A stretch of 64,000 nt of DNA from NCBI GenBank assembly GCA_009846005.1, contig VXYL01000070.1:213699-277698 (forward strand), given 5' to 3'. How positions within the stretch are numbered: the stretch's first letter is position 1; each line of letters begins with the position of its first letter. The stretch comes from Gammaproteobacteria bacterium (GTDB lineage: Bacteria; Pseudomonadota; Gammaproteobacteria; Pseudomonadales; Azotimanducaceae). The position numbers were made by a program, and so were the translations under genes. The notes under the pieces are model-generated. The model did no database searches. It was not told the DNA's origin and worked only from the letters and a program-made list of their open reading frames with translations. This document shows, piece by piece, positions 26,556 to 33,242 of this stretch.

Positions 26556-26936
26556 ATGCAGGTTGTGAGGGTCTTTACGGGAGACGATGGCCGCTCCCAT
26601 TTCGAGGATGTCGAGATTCCGCTCACGGACAACGGTCCCATCGGTCGGATCTCGGAACTGATCCCAGGGCCCGGCGTAATGTTCCGCGAAGTGGGCGGCG
26701 ACTACGATCTCGACTTCCACAACGCGCCGCGGCGGCAATTGGTGGTGAACCTCAAGGGCTCCGTGGACATCGGCGTCGGCGACGGCACTGTGCGACGCCT
26801 CGGCCCGGGTGACATCCTGTTAGCCGAAGACACACAGGGCGAAGGCCATACCAGTCGGGCCGTGGACGGCAAGCCCCGTCAGTGCCTCTTCATTCCTCTC
26901 GACAACACAGACATACAGCGAACAATAGAACCGTAG
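26556..26936 (+). CDS. cupin-domain protein
   Basis: The 126-residue single-cupin protein starts at 26556 after AAAAGGAGGAGCGCG, a strong ribosome binding site. DFHNAPRRQLVVNLKGSVDI and RRLGPGDILLAEDTQGEGHT are the two cupin motifs; His in the first (FHN) and His in the second (GHT) may bind a metal. It resembles small cupins of unknown function. The TAG stop (26934-26936) is the TAG of a palindromic repeat flank, so the last codons read directly into the repeat. Confidence 0.85.
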   Translation: MQVVRVFTGDDGRSHFEDVEIPLTDNGPIGRISELIPGPGVMFREVGGDYDLDFHNAPRRQLVVNLKGSVDIGVGDGTVRRLGPGDILLAEDTQGEGHTSRAVDGKPRQCLFIPLDNTDIQRTIEP

Positions 26937-26958
26937 GGGACGGGCTTGTCCCGTCCCG
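26931..26958. repeat. palindromic repeat unit, stem GGGACGGG
   Basis: Flank CCGTAG, stem GGGACGGG (26937-26944), loop CTTGT, stem CCCGTCCC (26950-26957). It is identical in core to the units at 7459 and (in reverse) at 8823. The flank TAG ends the cupin gene. Confidence 0.82.
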
Positions 26959-27037
26959 CGCCGAGGAGGCCGCACAACTCCTGCGGGCGACGACAAGCGA
27001 GAGTCCTACGACGTTCACACCATGCAAGGATCGCGAG

Positions 27038-28270
27038 TCACGACTCCGGCTGTCGCGCAACAAGCCCGGGCCACTTCATCGCCACGATCGCCAATGCCGC
27101 CAATCCCTCAACCGCCACGATCGTGCACGCCGTGCTGGCACCAAACCAGGACGCCAGCAAGCCGAGATGGGCGAGCCCAATGGGACCGCTGCCGATGCAC
27201 ACGGACAGGATCCCCATCATCTGCCGGCGGTTCTCGAGCGGCGTGTTGAGGAGCACGAGCGCGCTCTGCATGGCTGCGAACGCCGCCATGGAGATGCCGA
27301 GAAGAAGCAGCAGCGCACCAGATAGGACAGGCACCACGGAGTGTGCGAAAACAGTCGCGGCCGCCAAGTAGGTGAACACGCCGAAGAAGTAGAGCAACCG
27401 GTACTGCCGATTTCGGGCGAACGCAGCTAGGGCCAGGGCGCCGAGTAGGGAGCCCAGGCCCTCCATGCTCGCGAGGACACCCACTTCGAACGGCGCCAGG
27501 CGTAGCACGTCCGCACCGATCACCGGCACCATGGAGATGATCGGGAACCCCCACACGTTGAACACCACGGTCACCGCGAGAACGCCCTGGAGCACGCGCA
27601 CTCGGCGTAGAACGCGCAAGCCGTCTCGAATACGGTGCGCGACCTTGCCCCCGATGACGGTCCCATGTCCGGGGATGGGAGGGAGGCCAACGAGTATGGC
27701 AAACGCCAGCGCATAGGCACCCGCAGTCAGCAGGAAAGCGCCGTGCATCCCCGCCACAGCGTAGAGCATCCCGCCCAACAGCGGTCCGACCATGCGCGTT
27801 CCCGAACTGGCCACGGTATCGAGGCTCATGGCGGACCCGAGCCGCGCACTGCCGACGGCGTCGGCAAGCAGGGTGCGCCGCACCGGGAAGTCGACCACCC
27901 AGGCGAGTCCGGCGACGAAGGCAGCGAGACCGACATGCCAAACGGCAAGTCGGTCGAAGTAGGCGAGGCTTCCAACGACGACTGCAACGCAGAACATGAG
28001 GGCGAGTGTGGCCAAGAGGATCCGTTTGCGATCGAAACGGTTGGCGATCTCTCCTCCGAACACGCCAAACAGCCCCATGGGAAGCATGCGCAACATCAAC
28101 ATCGCCGCCACGAGCCCCGCGGACGCCGTGACCTCGAAGACGAAGATGCCCACCGCCAGCATCTCCAGCCAGCGGGCGGTGGCGGCAAACGCGCCCGCAA
28201 ACCATAGGCGCAGGAAATTCGGGTCGGCGATCAGCGGCCGCTGTACGTCGTCAACGCGAGAGTCGGTCAA
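27038..28270 (-). CDS. MFS transporter
   Basis: A roughly 410-residue polytopic membrane protein of the major facilitator superfamily. FLRLWFAGAFAATARWLEML opens the first helix; GGEIANRFDRKRILL is the loop 2-3 motif. About twelve hydrophobic segments follow, with an Arg-rich central loop (GLRVLRRVRVL). No ATG lies near the expected N-terminus; TTG at 28270 (LTDSRVDDVQRPLIADPNF) fits, 17 bases after the upstream gene. It resembles drug- or metabolite-efflux members of the EntS/MFS_3 type. The upstream peptidase E-like gene on the same strand is the likely operon partner. Confidence 0.85.
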   Translation of the reverse strand: MTDSRVDDVQRPLIADPNFLRLWFAGAFAATARWLEMLAVGIFVFEVTASAGLVAAMLMLRMLPMGLFGVFGGEIANRFDRKRILLATLALMFCVAVVVGSLAYFDRLAVWHVGLAAFVAGLAWVVDFPVRRTLLADAVGSARLGSAMSLDTVASSGTRMVGPLLGGMLYAVAGMHGAFLLTAGAYALAFAILVGLPPIPGHGTVIGGKVAHRIRDGLRVLRRVRVLQGVLAVTVVFNVWGFPIISMVPVIGADVLRLAPFEVGVLASMEGLGSLLGALALAAFARNRQYRLLYFFGVFTYLAAATVFAHSVVPVLSGALLLLLGISMAAFAAMQSALVLLNTPLENRRQMMGILSVCIGSGPIGLAHLGLLASWFGASTACTIVAVEGLAALAIVAMKWPGLVARQPES

Positions 28271-28287
28271 GGGAGGGCCGCGTTGGC

Positions 28288-29046
28288 CTAGCGACCGACC
28301 GATTCGAACATCGACTCGATCGGAAGGTACTCGGCAGTGGTGGCGAGCTTGCGTTCCATCAACTCGCCGCCCTGGATCCACAACGCATGGGCACCGGACC
28401 GCTCCTTGGTCTTGAGGACGCGGTAGCCCACGTCCGAGAACACCACCGCGCAGTGGTTGTCGATCCCCAGGCCGCAGCCGCCCTTGCGACGCATCATGGC
28501 GCGAAAGTCGCGGCGACGGGGGACGTTGTAGGTGCGGCCGTTGTAGTGCGGACACGCCATCCCCTTGACGAGCCCGAGACCCGTCACGGCAATGTAGTCC
28601 CAACGCTCGCTGTCGTAGTACGCCATCGAGTCGCTGTGGCCCCGCTCGAACCAGCAGATCGCGCCAGCGCTGACGCCGCAAAAGACGGCGCCCCGATCAA
28701 ACGCCTTGCGGAGCAATCCGTCCACGCCCAGACGACGCCAGCGCCGCATCATCTTGAGCGTATTGCCGCCGCCCACGTAGACGATATCCGCGCAGGCGAT
28801 CTTGTCTCGCACAAGCGTGGCATCCGGCGCCGAGCCGAGCAGCAGCAGTTTATCCGTGAAGCATCCGTAGGTGTCGCCGTAGGCGTGTTGGAACTGCCGG
28901 CAATACCGGGCGGAGTCGCCGCTTGCCGTCGGAACAAAGAGCGCTCGAGGCTGCGACTTCCCCGTCAACCGAATGATCTCCCGGTCGATCGGCTCCGTCT
29001 CCCGATTGCGAATGCTCCCGCCGCCGATCGCGACGATGGTGCCCAT
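28288..29046 (-). CDS. peptidase E-like protein (family S51)
   Basis: The 252-residue class I glutamine amidotransferase-fold serine peptidase is similar to Asp-dipeptidase PepE. The nucleophile is Ser126 in FCGVSAGAICWFERG. DIVYVGGGNTLKMMRRW and VAIGGGSIRNRETEPIDR are further family motifs. DNHCAVVFSD contains the His likely to complete the catalytic site. Length is near that of E. coli PepE. The gene precedes the MFS transporter by 17 bases and is divergent from the histidine kinase gene with 125 bases between. Confidence 0.87.
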   Translation of the reverse strand: MGTIVAIGGGSIRNRETEPIDREIIRLTGKSQPRALFVPTASGDSARYCRQFQHAYGDTYGCFTDKLLLLGSAPDATLVRDKIACADIVYVGGGNTLKMMRRWRRLGVDGLLRKAFDRGAVFCGVSAGAICWFERGHSDSMAYYDSERWDYIAVTGLGLVKGMACPHYNGRTYNVPRRRDFRAMMRRKGGCGLGIDNHCAVVFSDVGYRVLKTKERSGAHALWIQGGELMERKLATTAEYLPIESMFESVGR

Positions 29047-29171
29047 GGTTGTTGTCCGTGGTAGGTGGAGTCGATAGAGTGCAGGAAGGACGCAGTTGCG
29101 GAAAGCGCCCGTATTCGGAGTGGGGGGACGCGCCGGCTTCGTCCGACATCGCCCACAACCGAGAAATATGC

Positions 29172-30185
29172 ATGAGTGCCTCCGCCAAGGACCTGATCAT
29201 TGGTGCCGTCGCCCTGGTCTTGATCGCCTTCCTGTTCGCTGTCGTCGACCTCGTCGAGGTGGTGTTCAACCTCACCCGTGGCCAGGAGGGCTGGGATCTC
29301 GACGAGATCGTCGCGGCGGTCCCCGCCCTAATGCTTGTTGCCGCCTGGTTCGCCTGGCGGCGGTGGCGCGAGAGCGCGCACTTGAACGGCGAATTGGAAC
29401 TGACGGTGTCCGAGCTTGAAGACGCCATCTCCGGACGCCGCGATATGGAGGAGCAACTCCGGGAAGGCTACAAGATGGCGGCCATGGGTACCCTCGCCGG
29501 CGGTCTGTCCCATGAACTCAACAACGTGCTGCAGCCGGTCATCACCCTGGCCCAGTTCGGCTTGGACCGCGATCACGTGTCCGAGCAGGAACGCAAGGCG
29601 GAGATGGCCCAAGTGCTAAATGCCGCTGAACGCGGAGCGGAGATCGTCAAGAACGCGTTGGCGCTGGCACCGGGCGGAAGCCGGGAGACCGACGACATCG
29701 AACCGTGGGGCTACCTCGGCGAAGTAGCGGCCCGAGCGAGGCGCAGCGTGGGATCGAACGTCGAGGTCGATGTCCGCGTCGGTTCACGCCGTGGCGAGAT
29801 TCGCGTCAATCGCGTGGAACTCGACGAAGCCTTGAACAACCTTGTCACAAATGCGGCCGAAGCGATGGATCGCGCCGGCAAGATCGTGTTGGCCGTCGAA
29901 TCCGTCGACATTGAATCCGACCAGGCACGGGGGCGGGGCATGGTGCCCGGGCCTTACGTGAGGATCACCGTAGCAGACGATGGCCCGGGCATGTCGGCAG
30001 ACGTGAGACAACACGCTTTCGATGCCTTCTTCACCACCAAGGCCGACGCCGACGCCATCGGTCTCGGGCTCTCGGTTGTCTACAACCTCGCACGGGGATG
30101 GGGAGGCGATGCCGCCGTCGAGTCGGAGCCCGGGGAGGGCGCAACGTTCGAACTACTGATTCCCAACGTGGCGAAGGAGGGTTGA
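29172..30185 (+). CDS. membrane sensor histidine kinase
   Basis: The 337-residue kinase starts at 29172 (MSASAKDLIIGAVALVLIAF). Two hydrophobic segments (about 8-33 and 46-63) flank a very short periplasmic loop, so there is no sizeable sensor domain. A coiled-coil linker follows. The phosphoacceptor His114 lies in GGLSHELNNVLQPVITLAQ, as in NtrB/DctB-type kinases. The N box is LNNLVTNAAEAMD (221-233), G1 is VADDGPGMS, and G2 is GLGLSVVYNL. The receiver gene begins 3 bases after its stop. The signal may be sensed in the membrane or by a partner. Confidence 0.92.
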   Translation: MSASAKDLIIGAVALVLIAFLFAVVDLVEVVFNLTRGQEGWDLDEIVAAVPALMLVAAWFAWRRWRESAHLNGELELTVSELEDAISGRRDMEEQLREGYKMAAMGTLAGGLSHELNNVLQPVITLAQFGLDRDHVSEQERKAEMAQVLNAAERGAEIVKNALALAPGGSRETDDIEPWGYLGEVAARARRSVGSNVEVDVRVGSRRGEIRVNRVELDEALNNLVTNAAEAMDRAGKIVLAVESVDIESDQARGRGMVPGPYVRITVADDGPGMSADVRQHAFDAFFTTKADADAIGLGLSVVYNLARGWGGDAAVESEPGEGATFELLIPNVAKEG

Positions 30186-30188
30186 TCG

Positions 30189-30560
30189 ATGGCGACGCTA
30201 CTGCTGGCCGACGACGACGCCATCGTTCGATACGCCTTCGCGCTACTGCTTCGCAGCAACGGCTACCACGTCCTCGAAGCGCCATCAAACGATGCGGCAC
30301 TGGCCCTGGCGAAGGAGAACCCGGATGCGATCATCACCGACGTCAACATGCCCGGGATGACGGCCCTCGAGATTCTCGAAGAACTGAAGAAGACCAATCC
30401 AGATATCGGCATCATCGCCCTGTCCGGCGGCGCCATGCACCAGCGTCCCGGTCTGGCCGAGAGTTTCGCCGAGACCGGCGCCGCCAACCGGGTGCTTCAA
30501 AAGCCCGTTAGGAACGACGTGCTGCTGCAGGAAGTCGAGGCGGTGCTATCGGGAGACTAG
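30189..30560 (+). CDS. stand-alone response-regulator receiver
   Basis: The 123-residue protein consists only of a receiver (REC) domain. The acidic pocket is DDD (8-10), the phosphoacceptor Asp51 (IITDVNMPGM), the conserved Ser79 (IIALSGG) and Lys105 (LQKPV). No output domain is present. It probably acts by protein contact, like CheY or Spo0F, or as an intermediate in a phosphorelay. It follows its likely kinase by 3 bases and converges on a TonB-dependent receptor gene. Confidence 0.92.
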   Translation: MATLLLADDDAIVRYAFALLLRSNGYHVLEAPSNDAALALAKENPDAIITDVNMPGMTALEILEELKKTNPDIGIIALSGGAMHQRPGLAESFAETGAANRVLQKPVRNDVLLQEVEAVLSGD

Positions 30561-30673
30561 CTTGGGGCGCTTTGCAGCCACTCCAAGGCACGTCCATCGG
30601 CATTGCGAAGAGTCGCGGGGGGCAACGGGCTCCAGCGGTCGCCGTCCTGCCCGCCCATTTCGGAGTTCAATGC

Positions 30674-30708
30674 CGTCCAATTCAGAGTGTATCGTCGTCC
30701 AATTCGGA
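30674..30708. repeat. two direct repeats CGTCCAATTCRGA, 22 bp apart
   Basis: CGTCCAATTCAGA (30674-30686) and CGTCCAATTCGGA (30696-30708) differ at one base and are spaced 22 bp, close to two helical turns. They sit in the 198-base stretch between the convergent receiver and TonB-receptor genes, where nothing else was recognised. A protein-binding site is possible, but no promoter is expected here. Confidence 0.4.
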
Positions 30709-30758
30709 ATCATGCGGGCGATGAAAGGCGCACGCGGCTGGCGGCAGCGATGAATCCG

Positions 30759-33167
30759 TCAGAACGCCAATCTGGCACCTAGATGAATCGACCTCGGCGC
30801 GCCGGGACCGAGAAACCGCACGTCGTCGCCGATATCGCCCAACCCGACGACTTCGTCCGGCTCCTCGCCGATCAGCCCGAAGTTCTCGTAGTCCCCGTCT
30901 AACAGGTTCTCCACCAGCAGGAACGCTTCGAAGCGATCGGTCCGATAGTTCCCTCGCATGTTGACCACCGCATAGCCGTCAAGCTCGTCGAGTTCGTTGG
31001 ACTCGTCGCCCCGGAGATGGCTGCCGGAAACGGCGATCATGTCCGCGCCGATGGTGACACGCTCGGTAAGGGACCAGGCCAGATTCGCCTTGAGGAGGTG
31101 CGCGGGGATGCCCGGGATGCGGTCGCCCCGTTCGACCGGACGCGTTGCCGGGCCCTCGTCGTCCTCCTCGTCGTCGTCCGCCGTCGCGTTCGCCGGGTGG
31201 TTCGGGCTCAGCACGTCGAAGTCGTCGTCGAAGGTGGCGACGACGTAGCTGTAGTCGAGTTGCCAACGCCACGTACCGCCGGCCTTGGCGATCGATGCCT
31301 CCACGCCCCGCCGACGGGTGCCGTCGACATTCCTGAACAGCCCGTGGGCCCGGGTCGCCCCGGTCTGCCAGATGATGTCGTTGTCGTTGTAGGCGTGGAA
31401 CAGTCCCATCGACCACTGCCCACCCGCCCGGATCGTGCCGCGCGCGCCCAGTTCGATGCTCCTCGCCACGACCTCCTCGAGAGGCGGATCGGCGAGAAAG
31501 GCGTTGGGGAGACGACATTCCTCCATCTCGCCCGTCTCGGGATTGCGGGCGAGCGCTTCGCTGCAGGCCAGTTCGATGGGCGTCGGCAACCGGCTCGACT
31601 GGCTGATTGCGGCGAACAGATCCCGGCCGTCCCATCGACGGACGACGCCCGCACTCCAGTTGAAGCCCCTGAAACCGTGGGTCCCGTTCAACTGCGGCTG
31701 TCCCCCGGTGCGATCCCGGAGACTCACTTCGCTGTCGTGGAAGAAACCGGCCAGATTCACGACCCAAGCATCGTCAAGCGAGAAGCTGTCGCGCAGGTAG
31801 ACGTGCAATCGCCGGACACCGGTGGCGATGTCGGTCCGTTCGTCGGCGAAACCGCCCGTGACCGCATCCGGCGCGACGGTGGATCGCAAAGCCGGGTCGA
31901 GGAGGGCGAACTGCACGCGCGAGTCGAAGCCGCTCTCACCCCGGTAGTAGCCAATCCCCGCGTTGACGTCGTGCTCGGTGCCCATGAGGTCGGTCGAGAG
32001 GCGTAGTTCGGCCACGCCGCCCTGAGAATCCTGGCCTCGGACACTCAGGTTGTTGACGGCCGCACAGCCCGTCTCCTCGACGGCTTCCTCGAAGTCGTCG
32101 TCCCCGGCAGCGGCGAGGTCAAGTATCTCTTCGTCTCGGCAGCCGCCTAGTAGGGCCGCCGATAGGGCTTGGCTGCCGCCGAACCCATCGATCAACTCGT
32201 CGATGTCGTCTTCCTCGATGCCGTCGCCGTTGAAGGACATGGTGGTGTTATCGCGAACATGCACATGTGCGACAAGCGTGGCGTTCCTACCCAGAACCGT
32301 CCTTCCTCCGATCCGCCAAAGTCTGGAATCGTTCTCGGTGATGTCCGGTGCGGTGAAGATCGCCGTACGGTCTCGAGCCAGCAGACCGACCGGAGACAGG
32401 CCGTTGCCGGTGAGATCCGAAGTGCCGCGGAGGTGGTCGATGCGGAGCGTGCGTCCCGCGACGCGCCAGCCGACGTTGCCGTAGATTACTTCCGAGGTGG
32501 ACGGCGACAGGTCGCGCCAGCCGTCCTCCCAAAACCGGTTCGCATTCAGGTAGTAGGCCATCGATCCATTGCTGGCACCGCTTTCGACGCTGCCGATGAA
32601 CCGCCCGTGGGACCCCCCCTCGACACCGACAGCGTGTCCGCCGTGGTCGAAGCCGGTTTTCATGTTGAGCACGATGGACCCGCCCAGCGTGTTGAGCCCG
32701 TACAAGGGATTCGAGCCGCCAAGCAGACTCAACCCGGCGACGGCGCGCCTCGGGATCAGATCCCAGTTGACCGAATCGCCCAAGGGTTCGTTGAGCCGCA
32801 CGCCATCCTGGTAGACGGTGAGTCCCATGGGCAGGCCGAGCAACGGCGAGGCGGCGTAGCCGCGGTAGTAGAGATCGGACTGCAGCGGGTTGCCCTGGGC
32901 CGAGTTGATGTGCACGCCCCGGGCATATCGGAAGAGGTAACTCGAAATGTCCGCACTGCCGCTTGCTCCAAGGTCGTCTGCGTCGGCGGTCTGGACGCTA
33001 CCGGGGAAATCACGGACGTCTAGATCGTTGTCGCTCGCTGGCGTCGTGCCCACGACCGTGATCGTTTCGATCTCGTTGGCCCCGGCGAGCTGCGCCGCGA
33101 GGTGCAGGCAGGCGGCTGCCACCGCTCGGGCTGACATCTTCCTTGACTTGCGCATACGTTCGGTCAT
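30759..33167 (-). CDS. TonB-dependent outer-membrane receptor
   Basis: About 802 residues from the ATG at 33167; an ATG at 33155 is also possible. A signal peptide (RAVAAACLHLAAQLAGANE) leads to a TonB-box-like ETITVVG and a plug with YRGYAASPLLGLPMGLTVYQ and QDGVRLNEPLGDSVNWD. GLNTLGGSIVLNMKTG ends the plug, and a 22-stranded barrel follows. The chain ends in LGARLAF; the terminal Phe is the usual BAM recognition feature. An acidic loop (ADDDEEDDEGPA) lies near the C-terminus. The gene is divergent from a second receptor, with 75 bases between the two starts. The ligand is unknown. Confidence 0.92.
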   Translation of the reverse strand: MTERMRKSRKMSARAVAAACLHLAAQLAGANEIETITVVGTTPASDNDLDVRDFPGSVQTADADDLGASGSADISSYLFRYARGVHINSAQGNPLQSDLYYRGYAASPLLGLPMGLTVYQDGVRLNEPLGDSVNWDLIPRRAVAGLSLLGGSNPLYGLNTLGGSIVLNMKTGFDHGGHAVGVEGGSHGRFIGSVESGASNGSMAYYLNANRFWEDGWRDLSPSTSEVIYGNVGWRVAGRTLRIDHLRGTSDLTGNGLSPVGLLARDRTAIFTAPDITENDSRLWRIGGRTVLGRNATLVAHVHVRDNTTMSFNGDGIEEDDIDELIDGFGGSQALSAALLGGCRDEEILDLAAAGDDDFEEAVEETGCAAVNNLSVRGQDSQGGVAELRLSTDLMGTEHDVNAGIGYYRGESGFDSRVQFALLDPALRSTVAPDAVTGGFADERTDIATGVRRLHVYLRDSFSLDDAWVVNLAGFFHDSEVSLRDRTGGQPQLNGTHGFRGFNWSAGVVRRWDGRDLFAAISQSSRLPTPIELACSEALARNPETGEMEECRLPNAFLADPPLEEVVARSIELGARGTIRAGGQWSMGLFHAYNDNDIIWQTGATRAHGLFRNVDGTRRRGVEASIAKAGGTWRWQLDYSYVVATFDDDFDVLSPNHPANATADDDEEDDEGPATRPVERGDRIPGIPAHLLKANLAWSLTERVTIGADMIAVSGSHLRGDESNELDELDGYAVVNMRGNYRTDRFEAFLLVENLLDGDYENFGLIGEEPDEVVGLGDIGDDVRFLGPGAPRSIHLGARLAF

Positions 33168-33242
33168 GATCGGAATATGGGGTAATAGCACACGATGTCG
33201 ATGCCCGCCCATGGTCGACGCATGTCACGGGGAGGGATTGAC

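Noticed and set aside
30562..30753. Small plus-strand open frame after the receiver gene
   Set aside because: It has no ribosome binding site, no recognisable motif and an unusual composition; it probably is non-coding.
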